A stretch of 55,342 nt of DNA from an uncultured Bacilli bacterium (GCA_947624085.1 CANQIK010000004.1:1-55342); one strand, 5' to 3'; numbered from the stretch's first letter, positions 1-8,182 are shown. Notes: a model not told the origin generated them from the letters alone. Made by a program: numbers and translations.

Positions 1-56
<56 letters not shown>

Positions 57-186
57 TGTGTCAATTGACGTGAAGTGCTTTACGTTCTAAACATTAATAT
101 CTTTTTCATTTCATGATTTCTTTCGTCAACTTCTTTTGCTTATAAATGATGTTCTAGCAAATATTCAACATAGTATCGTTAATATT

Positions 187-1128
187 TTATTTTAATAGTC
201 TTTTTAAACTTCTAACTTGGTCTTGAAGATCGCTAAGTATATCGTCAATCAAATCTTGTTCTATTGGCTCACTTGGGTTTAAATCATCAACTGCTGGCTT
301 CTCAGCTGGAGGTAATATTTCTTGGCCATTAAGATGGCAACCAAACCAACAATGAATCATTGCTAAATATATGGCATATTTATATTTACCATTTTTTAGG
401 TCAGTATCAGAAAGTTCAATGTTAATACCTGTATTACATAAATTACAATAGGGAAAATCTCCTGCTTCAAACGTATCAAAATAGCTCCTAGCATGGATTG
501 TTCTAGATGATAAATTTATTCCTTTCAAAGAACTTTTGCAACCTGAAATAATGCAATTACTGGGAATTGATAAATTAGTTTCCCCTATACTAGAATGCGA
601 TAAATACAAATTTGTTATTCCCGTCAAATCTAGTTGCGATAAGTCTACTCCTGTAAAGTTACACTCACTAATATTAATCCATTTTTCATGAATTGCTTCA
701 AACGATTTTGCTAAATCAACGTTGGCATTTGTCCAACTATAATCTACAATGTAGCCTGTTTGGCTTTTAAGAAGGCTTTTTTCCATATCTTTTCTAATTT
801 TGCTAATTTTTTCCAATACACTTTTATCATAAATGGCCCAAGGGCCACTATTAATGATAAATTCAACTTCATCTTCTTCACAACCCAATATATCCCAAGA
901 AACATTAGTAAAATCAACTTCACTTAAATCAATCTTTCTTAAAAACTCGCCAGACCATACTGGTAACTTTACTATTATACCTTGTTTTTCATCTAAAGTT
1001 ACAGTTTCAAATAATAAATCCTCTAATAATTGTTTATCTAAATGCAATCTTTGGCCATTAGGAACTGCATTTACTAATCTAATTATTTTCTCCCTTAATT
1101 CTTTTTTACTTCTTTCACTTAATTCCAT
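187..1128 (-). CDS. Pentapeptide-repeat-like protein, tandem paralogue 1
   Basis: This is a 313-aa soluble protein with no signal peptide or membrane segment. Residues about 60-80 and 130-245 contain degenerate A/S-x-L/F-x-x repeats (for example IDLSEVDFTNVSW and ECNFTGVDLSQLDL), which suggests a right-handed beta-helix. The N-terminal 55 residues are charged and helical, and the C-terminus is an acidic tail followed by a basic end. It is clearly paralogous along its whole length to the next two genes. The start has a strong GGAGGT ribosome site. The function is unknown. Pentapeptide proteins can mimic DNA or act as scaffolds, but nothing here selects a role. Confidence 0.8.
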   Translation of the reverse strand: MELSERSKKELREKIIRLVNAVPNGQRLHLDKQLLEDLLFETVTLDEKQGIIVKLPVWSGEFLRKIDLSEVDFTNVSWDILGCEEDEVEFIINSGPWAIYDKSVLEKISKIRKDMEKSLLKSQTGYIVDYSWTNANVDLAKSFEAIHEKWINISECNFTGVDLSQLDLTGITNLYLSHSSIGETNLSIPSNCIISGCKSSLKGINLSSRTIHARSYFDTFEAGDFPYCNLCNTGINIELSDTDLKNGKYKYAIYLAMIHCWFGCHLNGQEILPPAEKPAVDDLNPSEPIEQDLIDDILSDLQDQVRSLKRLLK

Positions 1129-1134
1129 AATTTA

Positions 1135-1175
1135 CCTCCAAAATATTAGATTTATTATACTATAACATTAATCAA
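1135..1175 (-). promoter_or_regulatory. Duplicated RBS/promoter block upstream of paralogue 1
   Basis: This 41-bp block differs at one position from bases 3095-3135 upstream of paralogue 3. It holds the ribosome site (CCTCCA on the plus strand, so TGGAGG) and a TATAAT -10 on the minus strand. No clear -35 is visible. Paralogue 2 lacks the block and has only a 29-bp gap upstream, so it is probably read through from paralogue 3. Paralogue 1 probably has its own promoter. Confidence 0.5.
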
Positions 1176-1186
1176 TTTAAGACACT

Positions 1187-2116
1187 TCATTTTTTAAGGC
1201 GTCTAACTTGGCCTTGAAGATCGTCAATTACATCATCAATAAAGTCTAGTTCTGTTGGCTCATTTAGACTTAAAACATCAACTGTTGGCTCTTCTGCTAG
1301 GGCTAAAACCTTTTTGCCATTAACGTAGCATCCAACCCAACAGTGGGTCATTGCCATATAGATAGCACAATCATATTCACTTGTTAAGTCACTTGCAGAA
1401 AGATCAATGTTAATGCCTGTATTGCATAAATTACAATAAGCAAGATCTTCTTCTTCAAACTTAGCAAGATAGCAACCAGCATATATTGTTCTAGATGATA
1501 AATCTATTCCTTCAAAGGAACTCTTGAGACCTAAAATATCTAAATTACTTGGAATTGATAAATTAGTTTTCCCTATACTAGAATGTGTTAGATACAAATT
1601 TTCTATTTCCGTCAAATCTAGTTGTGATAAATCAACTCCGGTAAAGTTACACTCACTAATACTAATACAATGTTGATGGATTGCTTCAAACGATTTTGTT
1701 AAATCAATGTTGGCATTTGTCCAGCTATAATCTACAATATATCCTAATCGGCTATCAAGATAGTTCTTTCTCATTTCCGTTCTAATTTTGGTGATTTTTT
1801 CAATTACACTTTTATTACTGGTAGTCTTAGTACTACTATTAATGATAAATTCAACTTCATCTTCTTCGCAACCCAAAATATTCCAAGAAACATTAGTAAA
1901 ATCAACTTCACTTAAATCAATCTTTCTTAAAAACTCGCCAGACCATACTGGTAATTTTAATATTATATTATTTTCTTCACCTAGAACAATAACTTCAAAT
2001 AATAAATCCTCTAACAACTCTTTATCTAAGTGCACTCTTTGACCATAAGGTACTTTATTTACTAATCTAATTATTCTTTCCCTTAATTCATTTTTACTTT
2101 TATCGCTTAACTTCAT
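1187..2116 (-). CDS. Pentapeptide-repeat-like protein, tandem paralogue 2
   Basis: This 309-aa protein is colinear with its two neighbours. The segment from 'WSGEFLRKIDLSEVDFTNV' through the 'ECNFTGVDLSQLDL' repeats is nearly identical among the three. A central linker (about residues 95-125) and the C-terminal tail diverge most. The start has a GGAGG ribosome site. It begins 29 bp after paralogue 3 with no recognisable promoter between them, so it is probably cotranscribed with it. The function is unknown. Confidence 0.8.
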   Translation of the reverse strand: MKLSDKSKNELRERIIRLVNKVPYGQRVHLDKELLEDLLFEVIVLGEENNIILKLPVWSGEFLRKIDLSEVDFTNVSWNILGCEEDEVEFIINSSTKTTSNKSVIEKITKIRTEMRKNYLDSRLGYIVDYSWTNANIDLTKSFEAIHQHCISISECNFTGVDLSQLDLTEIENLYLTHSSIGKTNLSIPSNLDILGLKSSFEGIDLSSRTIYAGCYLAKFEEEDLAYCNLCNTGINIDLSASDLTSEYDCAIYMAMTHCWVGCYVNGKKVLALAEEPTVDVLSLNEPTELDFIDDVIDDLQGQVRRLKK

Positions 2117-2145
2117 AATTTAACCTCCAATACATTAAATAATTA

Positions 2146-3087
2146 TTACTCCAGCATTAATCCTTCTGACTTATATTTTCTAGTGCGTCTAACTTGGCCT
2201 TGAAGATCGCTAAGTACATCGTCAATAAAACTTTGTTCTGTTGGCTCACTTTGGTTTGAAGAATTAGCAACTGGTTCCTCATCTAAAACTTTTTTACCAT
2301 TAAGATAGCACCCAACCCAACAGTGAATCATTGCCATATAGAAAGCTCCATCATATTTACTCTTATCTAGTTCATCTTCACAAAGTTTAATATTAATACC
2401 TGTACTTTTTAAGTTGCAATATGGAAGATCTGCTCGTTCAGCTATATCAAAATAACCACTGGCATATATTGTTCTAGATGATAAATCTATTCCTTCAAAA
2501 GAACTTTCACAGCCAGAAATATCAACATTACTTGGAATTAATAAATTAGTTTTTCCTATACTAGAACACACTAGATACAAACCTTTTATTCCCGTCAAAT
2601 CTAGTTGTGATAAATCTACTCCAGTAAAGTTGCATTCACTGATAACAATACTTTGTTCATGAATTGCTTCAAATGATTTTGTTAAATCAATGTTGGCATT
2701 TGTCCAACTATAATCTACAGTATAGCCTACTTGCCTCTTAAGGAAATTTTCTCTTTTTTCTCTTGCATTATTATTTCTATAAACACTTTCATCACTAATA
2801 ACTATATTGTTAAAGAGAATTTCGGCATCTTCTTCTTCACAACTCAATATATCCCAAGTAACATTAGTAAAATCAACTTCGCTTAAATCAATCTTTCTTA
2901 AAAACTCACCAGACCATACTGGCATTTTTACTACTGTACCTTGTTCTTTATCTAGAACAATAACCTCAAATAGTAAATCCTCTAACAACTCTTTATCTAA
3001 GTGCACTCTTTGACCATAAGGAACTTTTTCCACCATTTCAATTATTTTCTTTCTTAATTCATTTTTACTTTTTTGACTAAGCTTCAT
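2146..3087 (-). CDS. Pentapeptide-repeat-like protein, tandem paralogue 3
   Basis: This 313-aa protein is the first gene of the minus-strand array. It has the same layout as paralogues 1 and 2: a charged helical N-terminus, a conserved WSGEFLRKIDLSEVDF block, then degenerate pentapeptide coils and an acidic tail. It ends with an extra basic segment (RRTRKYKSEG) absent from paralogue 2. Its upstream 41-bp block is almost identical to that of paralogue 1. The function is unknown. It lies divergent from sigK, which may be chance. Confidence 0.8.
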   Translation of the reverse strand: MKLSQKSKNELRKKIIEMVEKVPYGQRVHLDKELLEDLLFEVIVLDKEQGTVVKMPVWSGEFLRKIDLSEVDFTNVTWDILSCEEEDAEILFNNIVISDESVYRNNNAREKRENFLKRQVGYTVDYSWTNANIDLTKSFEAIHEQSIVISECNFTGVDLSQLDLTGIKGLYLVCSSIGKTNLLIPSNVDISGCESSFEGIDLSSRTIYASGYFDIAERADLPYCNLKSTGINIKLCEDELDKSKYDGAFYMAMIHCWVGCYLNGKKVLDEEPVANSSNQSEPTEQSFIDDVLSDLQGQVRRTRKYKSEGLMLE

Positions 3088-3094
3088 AGTTTGA

Positions 3095-3135
3095 CCTCCA
3101 AAATATTAGATTTATTATACTACAACATTAATCAA
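3095..3135 (-). promoter_or_regulatory. Promoter/RBS block of the pentapeptide array
   Basis: On the minus strand this region shows a TATAAT -10 (3114-3119) with a possible TTGCTT -35 (3136-3141, 16-nt spacer) just outside the block, and a GGAGG ribosome site. It matches 1135-1175 at 40 of 41 positions. Confidence 0.5.
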
Positions 3136-3220
3136 AAGCAATAAATTTTAATCCTCAACATTGCCTACCCTTTTAATTTAATTATTTACTTGGAATATAT
3201 TTTAAAAGGAAGTGATTTTT

Positions 3221-3916
3221 TTGTTAGAAAGTATGGTCCTATTACTAAAAAATATGATGTGTTTTACAGGTAGTTATTCCAATAATGTCTTTTTAGAACC
3301 ATTATCTAAAGAAGAGGAAGATAAATATGTAGAACTCATGCTCCAAGGCGATATGGACGCACGAAATAAATTAATTGAGCATAATTTAAGATTGGTTGCT
3401 CATATAGTCAAAAAATTTGATAGTAAAGAAAAGATGACGGATGATTTAATATCGATTGGAACAATTGGCTTAATTAAAGGCATTGATACTTATAAAGATA
3501 ATAAGAAAACAAAAATTACAACTTATGCTGCAAGATGTATTCAAAACGAAATTCTTATGTATTTTAGAGCCAATCAGAAACGAAATAATGATGTATTTTT
3601 ATCAGATTCAATAGGTTATGATAAAGAAGGAAATGAAATAAGTCTAATTGATGTTCTTGAAGATAATACCGAAGATTATGTGGAAATAATAAATGAAAAA
3701 GATAATATTCAAATGTTAAAGAAATATTTAAATCTTTTAACGGATAAGGAAAAAGAAATTATTAAGAAAAGATATGGTTTAAATGGTGAAGATGAAAAAA
3801 CGCAAAAAGAGATAGCTAAAGAATTAAATATTTCGAGAAGTTATGTATCAAGGATTGAAAAAAGAGCATTAACGAAAATATTAAAAGAATTTGTGAAAGA
3901 CAAAAAAACATTGTAA
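3221..3916 (+). CDS. sigK: Sporulation sigma factor SigK (pro-SigK)
   Basis: This is a sigma-70 family factor that in Bacilli directs late mother-cell transcription (spore coat and maturation genes). Region 2 reads 'NLRLVAHIVKKF' then 'DLISIGTIGLIKGIDTY' and 'YAARCIQNEILMYFRA'. Region 4 ends in the helix-turn-helix 'ISRSYVSRIEKRAL'. These are close to B. subtilis SigK as recalled. The first 18 or so residues are hydrophobic and run into GSYSNN, matching the pro-sequence and the cleavage context (S|Y) used by SpoIVFB. I chose TTG 3221 because the AAGGAAGTG ribosome site is 6 nt upstream; GTG 3212 lies inside that site, and ATG 3233 is the other option. The gene is intact, with no skin-like insertion. 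Confidence 0.88.
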   Translation: MLESMVLLLKNMMCFTGSYSNNVFLEPLSKEEEDKYVELMLQGDMDARNKLIEHNLRLVAHIVKKFDSKEKMTDDLISIGTIGLIKGIDTYKDNKKTKITTYAARCIQNEILMYFRANQKRNNDVFLSDSIGYDKEGNEISLIDVLEDNTEDYVEIINEKDNIQMLKKYLNLLTDKEKEIIKKRYGLNGEDEKTQKEIAKELNISRSYVSRIEKRALTKILKEFVKDKKTL

Positions 3917-3945
3917 TTGAAAATACCTACAATAAATGATAAAAT
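3917..3945 (+). promoter_or_regulatory. Sigma-A type promoter
   Basis: TTGAAA (3917-3922), a 17-nt spacer, then TAAAAT (3940-3945), placed directly after the sigK stop. It would drive the membrane protein at 3969 in vegetative cells, separately from sigK. Confidence 0.6.
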
Positions 3946-3968
3946 TGTTATAGTACGAGGTTGTGGTT

Positions 3969-5018
3969 ATGGAAAATATGGAAATTACGCAAGATACTAT
4001 CATTTATTATGATAAAGCAACAGGTAGAGTGTTGTCTCCAGAGGAATTAAGAGAAAAATGGAATATGGCTGTCTTAAATGGTGGTCATACTGATATTACT
4101 ATTGTATCTTCCCCTGCGAAAAACTTGATTATTGAAGATGGTATCGTAAAAGATAGAGTAAATCAAACTGTTGGCGATTTACTTGCCCAAAGTGCAAAAC
4201 AAAAAGCTGAAATGGATGCTCAAACTGCTGATTTTCAGTCTTTACTAAATTCTAGTGAAAAAGCGGAAAGTTCTTTAACAGATATTGATAATCCTGATTA
4301 TATTATTAATATTTTAGAAAATGCCAAATTAAAATCAAGCATGGATGACTACGCCCATATCGCAGACTCAAGTATTGCAGTTAAAGATGAACCTTTACCT
4401 TCATACGAAAGAATGGGCCAAAGAAAAAGCATTAAATACCCTAGTTTTACCAAAGGCTTAGTTAAAATTGCAACTGTTGCTACTATATTAGGAGTAAGTT
4501 TATCATTAGCAAATGTCGCAGCCCAAAATATATCTTCTACTAATAGATATAATTCTGCAGTTAAATATATTGAAGAACAATATGAAGAAGATGGCCGTAA
4601 TTTTGTAAATAGAAATAAACATATTATCGAAGGCTCCTTTGATTCTTATGGACACCCTATTTATTTTATTGATAATGAAGCGGTAGCCAAAGATATTCTT
4701 GCTGTACCAGATGAAGGATATCTAGGAGCTTTATATATGGCTTATGAGCAAATGGGAAATGACCGAGCAAATGGCGAATATGACAATTGGGATGATACCA
4801 TTGGTTTTATTGGTAGTTTAGTTGATGAAACTCATCCTAAGGCTTACTTAACTACCGCTGGTTGTAAAAGCTTTGATGAATTTTTAATTAAAGCCGGCTA
4901 TGTTGATGAAAAAAGTAAAGAGCCATCAGTAGAAATGTTTAAAACCGCGGGCAAACAAGCTGTTATCGATTTTGCTAATTTCTTGCAAGAAGATAATATT
5001 ACGGTAGGAGGAAGATAA
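3969..5018 (+). CDS. Unknown single-pass membrane protein
   Basis: This protein of about 349 aa belongs to no family I recognise. Residues 1-150 are acidic and probably cytoplasmic. One hydrophobic segment (around residues 164-186, 'LVKIATVATILGVSLSLANV') follows a basic stretch. The C-terminal 160 residues would be outside and are rich in acidic and aromatic residues. ATG 3969 was chosen because ACGAGG lies 8 nt upstream; GTG 3963 is too close. It overlaps the next gene as TAATG, so the two are translationally coupled. Its layout (cytoplasmic head, one membrane span, outer domain) resembles that of the gene at 53865, but I see no clear sequence similarity. Confidence 0.7.
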   Translation: MENMEITQDTIIYYDKATGRVLSPEELREKWNMAVLNGGHTDITIVSSPAKNLIIEDGIVKDRVNQTVGDLLAQSAKQKAEMDAQTADFQSLLNSSEKAESSLTDIDNPDYIINILENAKLKSSMDDYAHIADSSIAVKDEPLPSYERMGQRKSIKYPSFTKGLVKIATVATILGVSLSLANVAAQNISSTNRYNSAVKYIEEQYEEDGRNFVNRNKHIIEGSFDSYGHPIYFIDNEAVAKDILAVPDEGYLGALYMAYEQMGNDRANGEYDNWDDTIGFIGSLVDETHPKAYLTTAGCKSFDEFLIKAGYVDEKSKEPSVEMFKTAGKQAVIDFANFLQEDNITVGGR

Positions 5019-5227
5019 TGATAGATCTTGAAGTAGTAACTCTTGAAGATAATAAAGAATATTATATTTTAAGAGAAATAGCTAATTATTTATATTTAGT
5101 AAATACCCAAGATGATAAAGATATAACTATTAGAAAAAATGTTAATAAAGATGGCAAAAATTATGTTCAAAAGTTAGATAGTGAGGAAGAATTACAAAAA
5201 GCTTTAGAATTATTTGCTAACAATTAG
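5018..5227 (+). CDS. Small acidic protein, DUF1292/YrzB-like
   Basis: This 69-aa protein has the pattern of the DUF1292 (YrzB) family: a beta-rich start (VVTLEDNKEYYILREI), a tyrosine/leucine/valine core (YLYLVN), and an acidic end with a 'LDSEEELQKALELF' helix. That family has no established function. The start overlaps the upstream stop by one base and has a GGAGG ribosome site inside the upstream gene. The family assignment is from pattern only. Confidence 0.6.
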   Translation: MIDLEVVTLEDNKEYYILREIANYLYLVNTQDDKDITIRKNVNKDGKNYVQKLDSEEELQKALELFANN

Positions 5228-5252
5228 AACCTTAGCGTTCTTTTTTAATCGC

Positions 5253-5278
5253 ATAAAAAAATTAGAGTAAAACTCTAA
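5253..5278 (-). terminator. Intrinsic terminator of rpsP-khpA
   Basis: TTAGAGT / ACTCTAA hairpin (5262-5278, loop AAA). On the minus strand it is followed by seven T. It lies two bases beyond the khpA stop. Confidence 0.8.
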
Positions 5279-5279
5279 C

Positions 5280-5525
5280 TTAAAATGAATCAATGTTAAT
5301 CTTAACTTTAGGCATATTCTTTAAAAAAGCATATGCTTGAATAATAGTTCTAATAGCAGAAGCCATTTTGCCACCCTTGCCTATGATTAAACCCATATCA
5401 TCATGATGAACAATGATTTCAATAATTGGTGATTCATCATCACTTTCAAATATTTGCACTTTAACCATATCAGGATTATTCACTAGTGACTTAACAAGGA
5501 ATTCAGTATACTCCGTTAATTCCAT
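5280..5525 (-). CDS. khpA: KH-domain RNA-binding protein KhpA
   Basis: This 81-aa protein has a single type II KH domain with the RNA-binding GxxG loop in 'GLIIGKGGKMASAIRTI' (residues about 46-62). KhpA binds RNA, often with KhpB/Jag, and affects cell division and elongation in Firmicutes. It follows rpsP by 2 bp, which is the standard Bacilli order (rpsP-khpA(ylqC)-rimM-trmD). Here rimM and trmD do not follow; a terminator does. The length is normal. Confidence 0.9.
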   Translation of the reverse strand: MELTEYTEFLVKSLVNNPDMVKVQIFESDDESPIIEIIVHHDDMGLIIGKGGKMASAIRTIIQAYAFLKNMPKVKINIDSF

Positions 5526-5527
5526 AA

Positions 5528-5806
5528 TTAAGCCTTCTTTACTTTTTTGCTTTCAGCATATTTTTTCATAATACCTTGTTTGCTTAAAATATTACGTACG
5601 GTTTCGGTAGGTTCAGCTCCATTATTTAGCCATTTTAAGGCCTTTTCTTCATCAACAGTAACTACTTCTTGACCTTTAATAGGATTATAAGTACCTACAA
5701 GTTCAATAAACTTACCATCTCTAGGGCTTCTTGAATCTGCCGCTACAATACGATAAAAAGGTTTTTGCTTTCCACCCATTCTTTTTAATCTTAATTTAAC
5801 AGCCAT
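5528..5806 (-). CDS. rpsP: 30S ribosomal protein S16
   Basis: This 92-aa S16 assembles in the 5' domain of the 30S subunit. The start motif [20 protein letters not shown] and the [17 protein letters not shown] segment are diagnostic. ATG 5806 is the start, with AGGAGG 4-5 nt upstream; the reading frame stays open 24 bases further. It heads a two-gene operon with khpA from a strong promoter (5831-5859). The lysine-rich C-terminus is usual for Firmicutes. Confidence 0.96.
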   Translation of the reverse strand: MAVKLRLKRMGGKQKPFYRIVAADSRSPRDGKFIELVGTYNPIKGQEVVTVDEEKALKWLNNGAEPTETVRNILSKQGIMKKYAESKKVKKA

Positions 5807-5830
5807 ATTTCCTCCTTTGTTTACTACCAT

Positions 5831-5859
5831 AATATATCATACCAAAAAGATACTGTCAA
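5831..5859 (-). promoter_or_regulatory. Sigma-A promoter for rpsP-khpA
   Basis: On the minus strand: TTGACA (5854-5859), a 17-nt spacer, TATATT (5831-5836). The -35 lies within the downstream arm of the cotE hairpin (5853-5876), so the cotE terminator and the rpsP promoter share bases. Confidence 0.85.
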
Positions 5860-5876
5860 CCTTTATTTGTTGACAG
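5853..5876 (-). terminator. Hairpin at the end of cotE
   Basis: A perfect 8-bp inverted repeat, CTGTCAAC / GTTGACAG, with an 8-nt loop spans the last codons and stop of cotE. On the minus strand it is followed by TATCTTTTT. It is a likely weak terminator and overlaps the rpsP -35. Confidence 0.6.
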
Positions 5877-6411
5877 CATCATCTAAATAGTTATCATCTA
5901 AATTATCAACATTTATATCTAATTCTTTTTCATCATCCGTATCATATAGTTCTTCATATTCATCAAAGTCATCTTCAACAGCAACTTTAACAGTCGTATT
6001 ACCGATAATTTCCACACCTAATTCTTTTTCAACTTGTAAATTAACATAACCATTTTCTATTTTAACATCAGTGACACTAGGTTGTTTTAAACACTCTACA
6101 ATAATTTCTGATCTATCATCAAGAGTCGAACCATTTTTTAAAGTAGCATTCATCATATCTGAATAGCTAAATTTCTTCGAACATACTCCTGTCTTAGTAT
6201 TGTTATCATATGAATACCAAACATTAACATCATATGAACCGCTTAGGTTAACTTTTCCTCCCGTGGCTGTACCACTGAAACTATGATTTATAACCCAACA
6301 GCCTAAAATGGTATCAGGCTTTTCATCACACTCAAGTTTAAATGAGGCCTTGTTTTTTTTCTTACATTTACCAATTATTGCTTTGGTAACTATTTCTTTA
6401 TAATTTGCCAT
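5863..6411 (-). CDS. cotE: Outer spore coat morphogenetic protein CotE
   Basis: This 182-aa protein aligns by eye with B. subtilis CotE. It opens with 'YKEIVTKAIIGK', has LGCWVINHSF at about residues 36-45, the hallmark DVNVWYSYDNNTKT at about 62-75, a KIENGYVNLQVEKE segment, and a long acidic tail (about residues 140-182). CotE sits around the forespore and recruits the outer coat. Upstream is a candidate mother-cell promoter (6430-6457), and a ribosome site (AGGGGAT) precedes ATG 6411. The gene is intact and is strong evidence for endospore formation. Confidence 0.9.
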   Translation of the reverse strand: MANYKEIVTKAIIGKCKKKNKASFKLECDEKPDTILGCWVINHSFSGTATGGKVNLSGSYDVNVWYSYDNNTKTGVCSKKFSYSDMMNATLKNGSTLDDRSEIIVECLKQPSVTDVKIENGYVNLQVEKELGVEIIGNTTVKVAVEDDFDEYEELYDTDDEKELDINVDNLDDNYLDDAVNK

Positions 6412-6429
6412 TATATCCCCTTCCTAATT

Positions 6430-6457
6430 TAATTTATGCGACCAAATTGGGAATAGT
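6430..6457 (-). promoter_or_regulatory. Candidate SigK/SigE promoter of cotE
   Basis: On the minus strand there is an AC dinucleotide (6456-6457), exactly 17 nt, then GCATAAATTA (core CATAAATTA 6430-6438). This fits the SigK consensus AC-N16/17-CATAnnnTA. A SigE reading (TACTATT then CATAAAT) is also possible. No sigma-A promoter is visible in the interval. Confidence 0.55.
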
Positions 6458-6513
6458 ACCTATATTTATAAAATTTTATATGTTATAATTAACGAAAGTA
6501 AGAGGTGTAAAAA

Positions 6514-6879
6514 ATGGATTGTATATTTTGTAAAATTGCTCATAAAGAAATTCCCAGTGAAGTTTTATATGAAGATGATAGTGTTATGGCTATAATGGAT
6601 ATTAATCCTTTATGTGATGGTCATGTCCTTGTTATTCCTAAAAAACATTATGAGGATATTTATGAAGTTGATAAGGAAACTTTAGTACATATGTATGATA
6701 TAGCAAAAGACTTAAATAAAAAGATAATGGCTAAATTAAATGAACCGGGAGCAACATTCTCAATTAATTATGGAGATAAGCAAGAAATAAAACATCTTCA
6801 TTTACATATTCTTCCTAATTTTAAAGCCAAAGCTACTAAAACCCATGAAGAAGTATATAAATTATTAAGTGGAGATTAA
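6514..6879 (+). CDS. HIT-family nucleotide hydrolase
   Basis: This 121-aa histidine-triad protein has a 'CIFCKIAHKEIPSEVLYEDD' start and a catalytic HLHLHILP motif (residues about 104-111). HIT/HinT enzymes hydrolyse adenosine phosphoramidates and related mononucleotide derivatives. The CxxC near the N-terminus is a typical zinc-binding feature of bacterial members. SD AGAGGTG precedes ATG 6514. It lies 2 bp upstream of capA in the same direction, so the two are probably cotranscribed. Its true substrate is unknown. Confidence 0.9.
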   Translation: MDCIFCKIAHKEIPSEVLYEDDSVMAIMDINPLCDGHVLVIPKKHYEDIYEVDKETLVHMYDIAKDLNKKIMAKLNEPGATFSINYGDKQEIKHLHLHILPNFKAKATKTHEEVYKLLSGD

Positions 6880-6881
6880 TA

Positions 6882-8153
6882 ATGGCCAAAAGAAAATTAA
6901 AGAAAAAATATAAAGTTGTTTTTTGGTTACTAGCTTTAATTATCATCTTTACAGGAGGCTACTTAGTAATTAGTAAAACAGCTTTAAAAGATAATTTTTT
7001 AAATAAAACAAACGCACCTAATAAAGATAATGAGACCAAAGAAAATGAAAGTTATCCTAAAACTTATAAAGCGTCTTTAATTGCCACAGGCGATGGACTT
7101 TTACATAATGCTGTATATCTTGATGCCTATGATAAAGCAACAAATACCTTTGATTTTAAGCCCCAACTTCAATTTGTTAAAGACATTATAAGTAAATATG
7201 ATATTGCTTACTATAATCAAGAAACTGTTTTTGGTAAACCTGAAGGTGAATTACTTACACGATTTCCCGCGGATTCCGTTAATATAGCAGGCTATGTATC
7301 TTATCCCTACTTTAACTCCCCTTCAGCCTTTGGCGATGATATGGTTGACATCGGCTTTAATTTAGTATCTTTAGCCTCTAATCATAGCGCTGATTGTACT
7401 AACCTTACCGATAAATGCGTTACGGACTCATACAATTTTTGGCAAAACAAAGATATTGTATTCGCCGGCTTTAAGCCAACACCTGAGACGGATAGTTCAG
7501 AAAACTATATTATCGCTGAAGCAAACGGTATAACATATACTCTACTTAACTATACAACAAGCCTAAATGGATTAAATGGTTATAACTCTTCAAAACTTAT
7601 TAATGAGTTTGATGAAGAACAAGTAAAAAAAGATATTGAAGCTGTCCGCGATAAAGTTGATGTTCTTATCGTAGCTATGCACTGGCATACAGGAGCAGAA
7701 TATTCTTTTGAAGTAACAGAAGAAAATCGTAAAATTGCTACTTTCTTAGCTAATAATGGCGTTGACTTAGTTCTAGGTACTTACTCTCATTGTTTACAAC
7801 CTTTTGAATGGATAGATGATACGCTTGTTTACTATTCACTTGGCAATTTTATTTCTAATCAAGGCGACTTAATTGATAATATTGGTTATAAAGGCATAGT
7901 TGGTGTCCTTGCTACTTTAGATATCACCAAGACAGTCCAAAAAGATGGAACATCAAGTATTAAAATTGATAATTTAGGAGCAGACCTTACCTACACTTAC
8001 AATAATAACCATCATGATTATCGCGTTATTCCTTTTAGTAAGATGAGCGCCGAATATAACCCGGATTATTTAAAAATATATGAGCAATATAAAGAAGTAT
8101 TTACTTCACTAGATAAAAATATTAATATAGTTCCCGTGAATACGGGCATATAA
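6882..8153 (+). CDS. CapA-family metallophosphatase-like protein
   Basis: This 423-aa protein has an N-terminal membrane anchor (residues about 12-31) and an extracellular PGA_cap/CapA domain of the calcineurin-like fold. Metal-site blocks are visible: ATGDGLLHN, YNQETVFG, LASNHSADC, AMHWHTGAEY and GTYSHCLQP. CapA (PgsA) acts in poly-gamma-glutamate synthesis in Bacillus, but many members stand alone with unknown substrates. No capB or capC is nearby, so a general cell-surface phosphatase or hydrolase role is as likely. It is coupled to the HIT gene. Confidence 0.85.
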   Translation: MAKRKLKKKYKVVFWLLALIIIFTGGYLVISKTALKDNFLNKTNAPNKDNETKENESYPKTYKASLIATGDGLLHNAVYLDAYDKATNTFDFKPQLQFVKDIISKYDIAYYNQETVFGKPEGELLTRFPADSVNIAGYVSYPYFNSPSAFGDDMVDIGFNLVSLASNHSADCTNLTDKCVTDSYNFWQNKDIVFAGFKPTPETDSSENYIIAEANGITYTLLNYTTSLNGLNGYNSSKLINEFDEEQVKKDIEAVRDKVDVLIVAMHWHTGAEYSFEVTEENRKIATFLANNGVDLVLGTYSHCLQPFEWIDDTLVYYSLGNFISNQGDLIDNIGYKGIVGVLATLDITKTVQKDGTSSIKIDNLGADLTYTYNNNHHDYRVIPFSKMSAEYNPDYLKIYEQYKEVFTSLDKNINIVPVNTGI

Positions 8154-8155
8154 AA

Positions 8156-8180
8156 AGCGTTTTTTAACGCTCTTTTATTT
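8156..8180. terminator. Bidirectional intrinsic terminator
   Basis: AGCGTT-TTTT-AACGCT hairpin (8156-8171) with a T-rich run on both strands. It lies between the convergent capA and zinc-ribbon genes. Confidence 0.75.
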
Positions 8181-8182
8181 TG

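Noticed and set aside
833-3013. Plus-strand ORFs opposite the pentapeptide genes (833-1165, 1788-2042, 2807-3013)
   Set aside because: They are mirror reading frames of repeated minus-strand coding sequence, have no ribosome sites and are low-complexity Ser/Asn/Leu.
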